DNA from: Hevea brasiliensis
Lineage: Eukaryota; Streptophyta; Magnoliopsida; Malpighiales; Euphorbiaceae
Reading direction: 5' to 3'
Assembly (NCBI RefSeq): GCF_030052815.1
Contig: NC_079507.1
Span: 58,965,119 to 59,029,118 of the forward strand
DNA: 64,000 bases
Part shown: in pieces, positions 37,243 to 52,804 of the stretch
Layout of the letters: every line of letters starts with the position of its first letter
Position numbering within the stretch: position 1 is the first letter of the stretch
Notes under the pieces: generated by a model
What the model was told of the DNA's origin: nothing
Databases searched by the model: none
What the model saw: only the letters and a program-made list of their open reading frames with translations
Translations under genes and position numbers: made by a program

Positions 37243-38360
37243 CTAAATTTTGTATCTATTTTGTTCATTGTTTCAAGTGATTCGTGAGTTCAATCAGATG
37301 TTAAGTTTTTATCTAATATTGAATCATGTTAATTCTAAAATATTTTGAGAAGTTGAGTTCAAACATGAAAAATAAAACACAATTGATTTCAAGATTTAAT
37401 TGTTTCATAATTGAATCAAGTTAATTTGAGTAATATACTATATTAAACATACTACATAATGCAAATATATAAATATTGTAAGAATTAGCATGGTATGATT
37501 CTCATATTTATTTCACAATTTGAAAGAAGTAGCTCTTTTTATAGGGGGGATTCAGGTACAGAGTTACTAGGATGGCCCTAAGTCACATGCATCCAATGAA
37601 TTTGCAATTTACTTTATATATAATTTGGCAATTCTCCTCTAACAAATTATTTTTTAAATGGAGTTAGGTCCCATATATATAAATTTTATCATTTATTGTG
37701 ATAAAATTCAAATTGAATTTATATAAAATTTATCATGACCAATAATTATAATAAAATTATTGTACATATAATTATTATATGCTAAAATTTCTCCAATAAT
37801 AAACCACTTACAAATGTTCAATCCCAACAAAGTGTCAATTCATTTTATCAATGGCCCAATATCTAATAATTAGTGGATATATTAAAATTTCACAATAAAA
37901 ATTTTTCTTATTTAAATTAAATTTATCATAAATTTAATATATAATTATTATAAATTTAAAATATAAATATATAAATCTTGTATTTGTATCTCTTATACGA
38001 TGAATTGAATTTATTGACGAGGATTTTACGTGGCCCCAGGGAGGAAGTACTATTTGGATACCTTTTCACAGGAAAGAGAAGTGAAAGGCACAAGACAAGA
38101 TACAATATCGTTGAAAATTAAACATGGTATTAGGAAGTGAGTTTTATATACAGTAGCTAGTAAGCCTAGCTTGATGGTGATTGATCGAGGAGAACGAGGA
38201 GGAAGCATCATATTGATCTCTTTTGCGATACGTATAATAAGAACACTCTATTCGTATATCCATCATCGTGGTCACGTCGTTTCGTTTCTTTGTGCTTCTT
38301 GTTTCCCAATATATCTCCCTGAGTTCAACTATTCTTGTGGCCCTCTGCAATTTGCTTTTT

Positions 38361-38364
<4 letters not shown>
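37243..38364. other. AT-rich upstream region of the WOX gene
   Basis: The CTAAA target duplication (37243-37247) is followed by AT-rich DNA without a gene. 37500-37990 has several AAATTTATC-type strings and might be a decayed transposon end, but no termini can be defined. From about 38000 it is presumably the WOX promoter. The 21-kb gypsy #2 unit ends only about 1.3 kb before the WOX start codon. Confidence 0.5.

Positions 38365-38392
<28 letters not shown>
38365..38392 (+). repeat. (CT)n microsatellite in the WOX 5' flank
   Basis: Fourteen CT units lie about 180 bases before the start codon, probably in the promoter or leader. (CT)n/GAGA tracts are frequent near plant transcription starts; a regulatory role here is only inferred. 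Confidence 0.85.
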
Positions 38393-38397
<5 letters not shown>

Positions 38398-38570
38398 GTT
38401 TGGTCAATACATACTGTTTTCCCTTGATCACTTATCTTTTCTTGTGGCCAAAACCAAAATGGTTTTTCTCTCTCTTTACTTGCTGCTTGTTCTTAATCTA
38501 GTATACATATAGGACTTGATCATTTCGTACCCAGAGAAAGCAGTAGCTACGGCTGTATATATTGTGGATA

Positions 38571-40253
38571 ATGATGAATGGAGGCGACAAAAATGAGCTT
38601 AACATGAATGATTCAGTCTATGTTGCAGAATTCTTACCTATAATTAGTCCAAAGCATAAAAGCAAAAGCACTAGTCATATCACAACAACGCTTCCTTACT
38701 CTAGTTGCACTCATAGGTCCGCTACTCTTCTAGGAAGCGATGCTCACCTCCTGGGTATGCTATTTTCTATACCTCCTCATCTTTAAGTTTAGCTCTTTAG
38801 TTACATATGTGTGTATATATATGATGGGTATGCATACATGAAGGTTCAGGGAATAATGCATCGGAGCAAAATAGGAGAGAATTCATGAACGAGCAACCAT
38901 TAATGGGGATGAGTTCACGGTGGAGCCCAACCCCGGAGCAGCTACTAGCACTGGAAGAAATGTACAGACGTGGAACGAGAACGCCATCAGCAGAACAAAT
39001 CCAACAAATAGCTGCACAGCTTCGTAGGTTTGGGAAGATTGAAGGGAAGAACGTGTTCTACTGGTTTCAAAACCACAAAGCAAGAGAACGACAAAAACGC
39101 CGTCGTGCGGTAGAGACTAGGTGTAGAGTACAAAAGCATGATACTACTGGAAGCCAGGATCTTGAAGCATCAGCTGTTGCTGGTATAATGTTATACTATC
39201 CAATATTTTCTCCTTTTTTTTTCTTTTTTTTTTCTTTTTTTCTTTTCTAGGCATGCAATAAAGAATATTTAACCAGTCCCCACAATAATTAAAATTTTCC
39301 TCTACAGTACTATTCATTTTATCATCATTAGCTAGGGTTTTATAAGTTTATTTTTCTTGCTGATATCTTAATTTTAAAATGAAGGGAAAGTTTGGACTTT
39401 CTTCTTTCTTGTTTGACTTTTGGAGATGTGATTTTGCTTTAGAGTTGAGAAGGACAGTTTATGAATTTGAACAGAAGAAGACTTTGGTACCTCCTTCAAG
39501 CTGCAGTGAGAATACAGAGGTGAGTTTTCATCCTGATTTTTGTCCTTGTTCATAAGGAATAAATAATTAACTTTTTAACTTACTTTTGTTAACCAAAGAT
39601 TAAAGAACCAATTATTATTTAACAACTTATTAAACAAAAAAACCTTCATGTGATTAGCTTTTCTTGCTTTTGCATGTTATTGGAAAAGAAGAGGCTCAAA
39701 ATTAAGTTGCCTTTCCTTCCTCATTGTTAACTCAGAAATTCTTGGGCTTTTCTTTTCTTTCTTTCTTTCCGTCTTTCTTTCTTCAATTATTATTTATTAC
39801 TGTATGTGTATTTTTCAGGGAGCTGTCTCAATGGTTAGAGTAGGAACAACAGAAAGCACAACACCATATGGTTGGCCACAATTTGAGGAGAGGGAATCGC
39901 ACCAAAATAAGAGTTGCAGTCTAGAGAAGAATGCAACGTGGCATGCTATGGATTTGTACCCATCTTATCCTATCCAGCTCATAAACAACATGACCACAAG
40001 AAGTTCAAGATTCTTAAATTCTCGAAGGCGGAGTTCATGGTTTAGACCCAGCAGGAGAACAGAGAATGAGACCAATCTAGATGATGAGAATAAAATTGGA
40101 GGAGTTGAAACCCTAGATCTATTTCCACTCTGCAGTGAGGATTGCAACGGAGTTAATGGTAGCAAGAACGACACTAAAGTACCCATCACAGCCATAAATA
40201 CAAAATTAATAAGTCCAAACCAGTATTTTGAGTTTCTTCCACTGAAGAACTGA
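38571..40253 (+). CDS. WOX1/WOX6-like: WUSCHEL-related homeobox transcription factor, WOX1/WOX6 group
   Basis: Four exons: 38571-38754, 38850-39182, 39443-39519 and 39819-40253, all introns GT-AG, phases agreeing; 342 aa. The WUS-type homeodomain spans about residues 84-148 ([20 protein letters not shown]... to [20 protein letters not shown]), with the long loop and the [10 protein letters not shown] third helix of this family. The WUS box TLDLFPL is at 296-302, and the protein ends YFEFLPLKN, the C-terminal motif of the WOX1/STENOFOLIA/MAEWEST and WOX6 branch. Exon 3 ([14 protein letters not shown]) is a conserved short exon of WOX1-type genes. Known relatives are nuclear factors for blade outgrowth and lateral-organ margins (WOX1) and ovule development (WOX6/PFS2). 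The neighbours place it at the WOX6 locus. The in-frame TTG TGG ATA before the ATG (38562) resembles the MW... start of WOX1 proteins; the first true ATG is 38571. Confidence 0.93.
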
Positions 40254-41697
40254 AGGAAACAGCCATAACCCATGTGGTTAGAATCCAGCTCTTAATTATT
40301 TTGCCGTGAATGTAAGGCGGGTAATATGTTTCAGTTTGTTTTTTAGTTGGAAAATGGGACTGTTCTTTCTGTTCCAATCGCTCATGGTGCAACTGTATAG
40401 GATAAGGACATGTAGCGGTGATGTGAGGTTACCTTGCCCTAAAATGCATTTGGACCATGTTGGTTAAACCAAGGTACACTTCCATTATTTGAGCCTTCAG
40501 GCTCCCACTTAGGTAGTAGATGTTTGTGTGGATGTATAGACATGTGTAAGGCTCCTTTCAATTAGTAATTATCTAAATGTGAATGATAATACAGTAATTT
40601 TTATATTTTTATGTGTATTTATTTTATTTTATTATTAAAAAAATTGAAAAGTCTTATTGCTATTTGTAGATGGGCTAGTATGGTCTAGTTGAGCTCCCTT
40701 ATGGAGCGCACCCAGAATAAAGCTTTCAGGCTCCTACATTGATTATGAATGTGTGTGTGTGGAGGTTTATAAATATGTACTAAGACTCTTTTCAATCAGT
40801 AATTATCTGGGTATAAATATTTATACAATAATTTTTATATTTTTGTGTATATTTTATTTTACTGTAAAAAAAAAGTACATCTTCATTATTTTTTATAAAA
40901 AAGATGACGTAATTTTTTGACAGATAAATCTATATATATATATAGAGAGAGAGAGAGAGTATTGCTTTGGGTGATGGATGGATGTGAAAGAGTTGATGTT
41001 GAAGTGACCTAGAATTGGACTGACTATATATGGATGGCTCTAGGGGTGTATGTGTATAATAATTTAGTGTTCTCATGTATTTTCAATGACCAAGCAAATT
41101 CCAATCCAGTCTAAGCTAACGAAAAATGTTGTTTTTCTTGGAAAAGAAAACAAGACCAAGGGAATAAGCTTTAACGATTACATGCATATGTAATAGATTA
41201 CTTATAAATTAATTAGCTATTGGGCAGAGCACATCTATAATTTGCAGATTCGATCTCACATAAGATCAATTCCTCCGTGCCATTACGTTTTTAGCATGCA
41301 AAAGATTTTAGAATATTAGAGGCGCAACTGAGAGATTGAGTTTGTTACTTTGTTTACATGTTACCAAACCAACAGCAGATATGGGAACTGCTCAACTGCA
41401 TATATGTGTACCATAAAGCTTGCAAGTTTCTTCTCTGCAGGCAGAGGCAGCCTGATCATAAATTATATCCGACTATATAGATCAACAGTAAAAAATACTT
41501 GTGACCAGCAACAACGATTATTAGAAAACCTGCAGGGCAGACATTTTTTATATTTTCTTTTCTTTTTCTTTCCGGCATGGCTTACATGAATCTCATGAAA
41601 ACTATGGGACTGACCATAGTACATAAAACTGTCAGCCATAATACACAATTGGATGAGCCCAGCAAAGCAAACCCACCCTCCCTAGCTAGGCAACTTT
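40254..41697. other. WOX 3' flank with an imperfect direct repeat
   Basis: No gene. A segment from about 40494 to 40645 recurs in diverged form at about 40722-40876. Both begin with TTCAGGCTCC, carry a GTGTG section, then TTTTCAAT-AGTAATTATCT, and end in AT-rich DNA. A TATATA plus (GA)n tract lies at about 40931-40960. The rest to 41697 is ordinary AT-rich sequence. Confidence 0.7.
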
Positions 41698-41702
41698 ATA
41701 AC

Positions 41703-43292
41703 CCTTAGCATTATGATTCAAAATCCTAGTGAAATTTAAAGAAACATTTTCTTAATTTGAATGGGAGAATTTATTTTAGTGTTATTCCTAAATTAAGTAG
41801 GATTCCTAATTAGATTATGATTGAGAGAATTAACACTATAAATAGAAGAATAGTGAAAAAGTTTATTTAGTTTTCAACTCATGGAGTGAGACTGTTGCCC
41901 ATTGTAGAGAGGGGCTTTGCTAATTGCTAAGGATTTGATCCTGCCCATTGATGAGGGGCACTTACCCATTGTAGTGGAGAGAGACTTCAGCTTAAGGTAG
42001 AGTAAGGACATAGAATTCAAGATGAAGGGATTATTATTTATTGGTGAGAGGGCTCTTGCCCATATAGTTCAAGGCACCATTTATGATGTAGTATTGTAAT
42101 AGTAAATATATTGAGTTATGTCTAGAGGAGATTGAGAATGACTAATTAATATATTTAGTATGAGTAGTTTGATATAGTATGGGTTCTCTCAGATGTAATT
42201 GGGTTGATAGATAGTATTGGGTTGATTTATTTATTTATTGACAGTGAAATATGGCATGCCCGTGGATGTAACCCTATGTTGAGAGGGTGAACCACGTAAA
42301 TATTGGTGTTTTGTATGTTTGCTTTATTTTCTTTATAGTTTATACGTTTCGCGGTGCACAACAAATTGATATCAGAGCATGGGGATGATCTTAGTGAGTT
42401 TGATTGAAGGCAGGGCTATGCGACATGTAAAAGTCTAATTAAAGTGGAGCTCTTGATGCAAAAATCAAGAATATTGATAACGCAAAAATTTTTTAAAGAA
42501 AGAAGCAAGTTACACCCAAGATGAAGGTTGGAGGGATTGATGATTTGAAGGGTTCAAGCTCAAGTATGGAGATATGATGATTAAAGATACCCAAGAATTC
42601 GAGGTATGCAATGGTTGATAGATTTTGAGTCAAGATGCAGATTGTTAGAATTATGACTCAAAATCTTAATGGGATTTAAAGAAACCTTTTTCCTAATTTG
42701 AATAGGAGAAATATTCCTCAATAGGATAGAGGAATATTTTTTGTGTAAAGTAAAACTCTTATTTTAGTGTTATTCCTAAATTAAGTGTAACTTCTCATGG
42801 AGTGTGGCTATTGCCTATTGTAGAGAGGGGCCTTACCAATTGCTGAGGATTTGACTCTGCTCATTGACGAGGGACACTTGCCCATTGCAGTGGAAAAAAG
42901 TTTCTGCTTAAAGTGGAGTAAGGATATATAATTCAAGATAAATGAATTATTATTCATTGGTGAGAGGGCTCTTGTTCATATAGTTGAAGGCACCCTTTAT
43001 GGTGTAGTGTTATAATTGTAAATATATTAAATTATGTCTAGAGGAGACTGAGAGGGACTAACTAATATATTTACTATGAGCAGTTTGATGTTATATGGGT
43101 TCTCTTGGGTATAATTGAATTTATGAATAGTATAATTTTGAGCTTGTAATTAATGATTTATTATTTTTGATAGTGAAAAATAATATACCCGTGTATGTAA
43201 CCTTATGTGAAGAGAATAAATCATGTAAATATTGATATTTTGTGTATTTATTTTATTTTTTTATAATTTACACATTTCTATATTGCACAACA
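41703..43292 (+). mobile_element. TRIM-like non-autonomous LTR retrotransposon
   Basis: Two similar LTRs, 41703-42363 and 42643-43292, flank only 279 bases. The second starts TGTTAGAATTATGAC and ends GCACAACA (TGTT...AACA ends); the first has CCTTAG in place of TGTTAG. ATAAC flanks the unit at 41698-41702 and 43293-43297. The inner part begins with a primer site TGATATCAGAGC (42367-42378) and has no open frame. A TATA box (TATAAATA, 41837-41844) lies in the left LTR only. The right LTR lacks that section of about 75 bases, while the left lacks a section of about 50 bases present in the right near 42710-42760. It must have moved with enzymes from another element, probably a copia type. Confidence 0.88.
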
Positions 43293-43297
43293 ATAAC

Positions 43298-45145
43298 TAA
43301 CAAAATTATCGGAAGCCCAATCCCAAACAAAATGCAAATAATAACATTAACATGATCATGAAGAAAAGAAAACATTTTTCTTGAAACAAACACATGGAAC
43401 TAAACTCAAATGCACCCAAGGATCCCCCTCTCCTTTATGGTTTTCTTTTTCGTATGTCTATTATTGTTAGGGTAATATTACATGTAGGGGAGAGGGGGGC
43501 TGCCTATAAGTTGTCTCTGAAACTTTTGCATAGCTATCATCACTGAATATCTGGTGCATAGGCGAAAAAGCAAGAAAGAGGAAAGAGAAGAGAAGAGAGA
43601 GAGAGAAACAGTACTGTATAGTAATAGTATGTCCAGGGGAGAAAAGTAATGTACAAAGAAGAAAAGAGAGAAACCCAGATTGCCGATGAGGGGAGCCTAA
43701 TCCAGTGAAAATCTAAGTGGTGGTCTGCAAACGGGCAGCATTTAATTACCTTTGGCCATAAATAGGGGAGGCTGCTGCTGCCCCTGCTTGCCTCCACCGC
43801 CTTTTGACTCGAATCTAGTAGCCCTCCTCATGTCTCCTTTCAACTCACTGTGTCCTTCCCTGTCCTAATAGGACAACAAAATCCCACAGTTGGAAACAAC
43901 AATTACTCAACTCCCAGTTTGGTTTATCACCATCTTTTGTTCCACATCACACGGTAGCCCATCCCCTTTCTGATCAAGAATTATGAAAGAACCACTGTAG
44001 ACTTTAGTACTTTCTTCTTCTTGATTATGTTTTTGCTAGTAGTGGTTTTCAAATTCTTAGGGAGGGCAGTTGTCCCGGAATTCTATCCAACCGACTCCCA
44101 ACCTTTTTAATTTTTTCCGATTCTGTTCCAACCTAATATAATGAGGATAGGTAGGGAGAATGTCTCCCTGCATGTAAATATTATAATTTTAACAATTATA
44201 TTTAAAAATTATATTTCGAATAAATAAAATTACATTATATAATAATAATAATAATAATAAATTTTCGCGAGAAAACCCGTCTTATCTTGCTCCTAGTCAG
44301 AATATCCTCTGCTAAACTTTAAACTCTTGTGAAACAGGAATAGGGAAGCAATCCATGCCCCTCACCCGTCTGTTGCCATTCGTACAAAGTCATCATGAAA
44401 ATTCTCGCACTGGGCACTTGGTTCTGTATGGTACAACTCTCGATGAACCAGTGACAGAACACACATCTCCAAGGCACTACCACCACCTCAAGAAACTTTA
44501 CTACTATCTTTATCTGCGCCTTCGATTCAGTTTTGGTGACTACTGAGAAGTTCATTACTGAAAAAGGTCTTGGAAAACGCAGATTGTTCTTTGTATTCAG
44601 AAACGCGGTCGTTTTGCACTCTATTAGTAACATTTTATTGAAAGATTTTTTTGGTTCTGTTCTTGACTTCCAAGAAATCCATTATGCAATCGAAAATTAG
44701 GAAATTTCTGGCACAAGTAGACGAAATTGCAGGAACAAGATTGCAAATTTTGCCTCTGAGAAAGTAAGTTGCAATAGCTGTTTCATGAAATACTATATTC
44801 TACAGCGCCAATAGAAGAAATATACTTCCTTTGTAAGAAATAGTTAATGTGCGACAATTTTTGCAATATAATTTAAATAGCTAATACATGCAGATGTACA
44901 TTAATTATGGTAACAGAAATGTAGAACACTTAATGATCACAGCAAAGATAGAACTTGGAACCATCAAAACATTATACAGTGCTAATACAGCCTTTTATTG
45001 TCATCTCTAACGGACGTGTAAAAAAGCAAGAACAAGAAACACATATATCCAATTTCACAAGGCTGCAACTGAGAAAACAAGGTGCTGCTTGACATGTAAG
45101 CGTCATCCATTTTGTTTAAACTGACTATGGATCCGTCAGCCTAGA
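43298..45145. other. Intergenic region, no gene recognised
   Basis: Holds an (AAT)n tract at about 44237-44261 and purine-rich stretches (43560-43680). An open frame of 104 codons on the minus strand (44319-44633) resembles nothing known. The right end (about 44850-45145) probably contains the 3' untranslated region of the minus-strand dioxygenase gene. Confidence 0.5.
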
Positions 45146-49355
<4,210 letters not shown>

Positions 49356-49854
49356 TGCTGTAGCTATTTCCGTCCGTTTTTCGGAGTCAAAGATAAGAGG
49401 TTATGTTAATAGGCTATTCTAATCAGTCGGTGTGAAGTGTGATGCCCTCTCACTCTGTCGTTTCACCTTGAAAAGTCGGAGCTCGTTCTCTGAGGCTCTA
49501 ACACTTTCACACCCGTTTGGATCAAATCACGTACTCAACATATCCAAGTATTTATTGAGAGTGAATTTTAATTTATTTATATTTGATATGATATAATTTA
49601 AAATATAAAATTTAATTTAAATTAAAATTTATTTATTTATTATTTTAAAAATATTTTAATAATATATAAATATTACTTTCATTATATAAAATTAGGATAT
49701 AGTTTTTTTATTTGCAAAAGATTCTTAATATAATATTTTTAAAATATTAGTTATACATAAATTATATTTAGTATAATTTATTTCCAAGAGAAAAACGTAA
49801 AAGAAAGAGAGGAAGAAAGGGAGGATAATATAGATAAAAAGTAAATACTACGTA
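49356..49854. other. Promoter side of the dioxygenase gene
   Basis: The upstream region of the minus-strand gene starts at 49356. No clear TATA box is seen in the first 200 bases. From about 49550 the sequence becomes very AT-rich and leads into the foldback repeat. Confidence 0.4.
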
Positions 49855-50275
49855 TAGTACTTAATTTTATTAATATTTTTATAAAAATTATTAAATTTTA
49901 ATTTTTTTTATAAAATTTATTAAATTTTAATTTAATTTCATCAAAATTATTATAATTAAAAATTAAAATTTTTATATTATTTATTAACTTATTAATTATT
50001 TTATAAATAAAATTAATTTATTTTATTAATTTTTTAAAAAAAATATATAATTCATAAAATGCATCACATCGTCAGATCTCTTCTTTTTTTGTGATTTTTC
50101 TTCATCAATGATCATTAATTAAATAATTTTATTTATAAAATAATTAATAAATTAACTTAAAAATTTTTAATTTTAAATCACATTAATTTTTATGAAATTA
50201 AATTAAATTTAATAAATTTTATAAAAAAATTAAAATTTAATAATTTTTATGAAAACATCTACTCTATATAAAGGA
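49855..50275. repeat. Foldback MITE, arms of about 165 bases
   Basis: The left arm (about 49870-50035) reads as the reverse complement of the right arm (about 50100-50255). Landmark: TATAAAAATTATTAAATTTT on the left pairs with AAAATTTAATAATTTTTATG on the right, and ATTTTATAAATAAAATTA on the left with TTTTATTTATAAAATAAT on the right. The central part of about 65 bases holds a less AT-rich stretch (CACATCGTCAGATCTC, near 50065). There is no coding capacity. It would fold into a long hairpin and could yield small RNAs if transcribed. Confidence 0.75.
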
Positions 50276-51049
50276 TAAAAAAGAGTGTGTGTGGATGAAA
50301 ACGATATATGCATTATAGTTTAAAGAATGTTATTGCTCAATTTTATAAAATTCTTAAAATTGAATTTTTTTTTTTAACTAAAAATGTAAATTTTAATTTA
50401 ATTTCACAAAATTATATATTCACATAGGTCCAACAATCTCATTTTCCTTCAATTTTTTCTCCTTCTCGTCTACACAGGATACGACCACCGCACAAACAAT
50501 TATTTTCAGAGAAGAATGAAATAAAAAGATCATATATATAGACAAGGAAAGCAAGAAAAATGACCTTTCTCAAAAAAAAAAAAATGGTATACCCGTACTG
50601 AAGAAATTTACACAAATTTCCTGTTCCTAGGGTCCTAAAAATGGATCAAACCCCAACTAATTTACAAGCACAACCAAACCAGGGTAGGAAAGAATCAAAA
50701 TGTATCATCTTACAGCTTGTTAGATACAGCAGCTGCAGCAGCATGTATTAAAACAATGCTCAGTTAATGCCCGGGTAATACCTGCAATGAAAGAATGTTG
50801 TTTATATGTTCTTCGGCATCATGTACAAAAAGTTGCAGTTCCCCCTATATCCAATCCCATAAATAATCAGATGATTGCAATCTCCACTAAATCTTTGAAG
50901 CTCCCAAAATTGAAGGGCATGCCCTCTGACTGTAGGGAAAGGGGGAAAAAAATGAAAGAATCGCAACACACAAAAATGGGGGTCAGCAGCAAGATCTGCT
51001 CATAAAAATAAAGGTAGAAGAATCAACCGTTAAAATCTCTCCGAGCAGA
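50276..51049. other. Intergenic and probable 3' UTR of the O-fucosyltransferase gene
   Basis: AT-rich DNA to about 50600, then less biased sequence up to the stop codon at 51050, which probably holds the 3' untranslated region of the minus-strand gene. No further gene seen. Confidence 0.5.
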
Positions 51050-52773
51050 TCACGTAGTTAATGATCTTGAATCAGTCTTGTTCATTCGGCACATGCAATC
51101 TGGGCATGGAAATGAATATATGGAATCATTTGGCCTCTTGAGTTCAAATCCTTTGGAATCACTGTGAGAGCGCATATTCAGCATATGTCGCTTGAAGCTC
51201 TTCCATCTAACAATAAAGGAAAAGATGAACATGTGTTGGCCCCATATTGTTTTTTGGTCTTAAATGATGAGCATTTTTGAAAAAGCATGCTTGTCCACTC
51301 CCTAATCCTTCCATAGGACACTTATATATTTTAAGTAATTTGGCAGCCAATTAAAAACGTGAAACACAGAATTCATTCATGTCATGTGTACTTGATTAAC
51401 AGAATACAGTAATAATCAGCATAACATTTTACAGATTACAGAATAAAAATGAAAAGAAGAAAGTAAAGCAACAGTCCAGAAATTTAGTGCCACTAGATGT
51501 CTGAACAGTTGCCAACATTAAGAAAATCTTCTCTAGTTCCCGATATACTTTGTGTTCAATAAATGTAATGTCAGTACTGTTGCTTTCCAGCCAATTTCAA
51601 CTCATAACAGAGATCATGAGACCCTCCTTACTAAGGAGCTTAAAGTTTAATTAATTTTACCTTTAAGCCAATCATTATGGTTCCACACTTATGAAAGCTT
51701 GGTCAGTTGAGAGGAAAATTTGAAGTAAAGGGATAAATGCATACCCAATATTTGGATTATCAAAGAGCAAAGCTAATTTTCGCTTGTCTGGCCGGATTGT
51801 CTTGGAATGTCCACCATACAAAAATCTCCTATGGCCCATCAGAAAATGAGGGAAGTTCCCACCCTGAGTTGTCACAAATACCTCACTGTGAAGACAAACA
51901 GTGTAGTCTATCGCAGCCATCCTGGAAGAATAGTTCTGCAAGCAGTCACTCAAGTCAAATCAATGGGCACTGAATCAGACCTCAAAGATAGAAGAAGCAA
52001 ATCACAAACCATTCACACCTTAAATGGAGCAAGCTCATCCTCTGATGCCAGCATTTCTTTAGTTAGCAAATTTGGAAACATTTCCAACAGTGGAGCCATA
52101 TATTTTTTGGCATTGTATATCTTTCCAGATGCTAAATATATATATGTGTTTTTATCAAAACCCATTCCCCTGAGCATCAAGCCTACCTGATAAGGAAAAA
52201 AATAAAACAAAATAGAATAGAAAACCTCTTAATATGAATTATACCACTACAATCCATATACATACTGGGGCAGAGGTATAGGAGACTAAAATTACCAAAA
52301 GTATTCATTGTCCACAAACAACTCATCAACTTTAACAGCTGTTACAACAACAGCAATTCATTTAGTGGCTGAGATGTATAAAGAGCTATCTAACAAACAT
52401 GAAACTCCTAGCTTTATGTCACATTTTCTCAAGGTGAAACAGTAGAGTCCCCACCTTAGTTTATTGAGTATAACTAAATTTTACAAATGGAAACATTCCA
52501 ATAATGGTGATATTTATGATGATAATTCCAATGTGTCAATTAGATGGACACATATTGCATGTGCTTGATTATATGTAGTACAAAGAGAAAATCCCAGAGA
52601 TGCACGTATGGCAGCAATAAACATCAAGTCTCTTCATGACTAGAAACACAACTATGATAATGCATAATTGCATATTATAAATGAGAACGTGTTTTGCTCC
52701 TATTAAATTAGTAAACTAACAGTAAATGAACCTTTTTGGCTCTTTAAATGAATTATCACACCCCAGAACACGC

Positions 52774-52804
<31 letters not shown>

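Noticed and set aside
38571..40253. Assignment to WUSCHEL, WOX4 or WOX5
   Set aside because: The homeodomain sequence ([29 protein letters not shown]) and the YFEFLPLKN end fit the WOX1/WOX6 branch; the WOX4/WOX5-type helix 1-2 residues and their short C-termini do not fit.
44319..44633. A 104-codon minus-strand frame as a gene
   Set aside because: No recognisable domain, no promoter or splice context, and it overlaps an equally long meaningless frame on the other strand.
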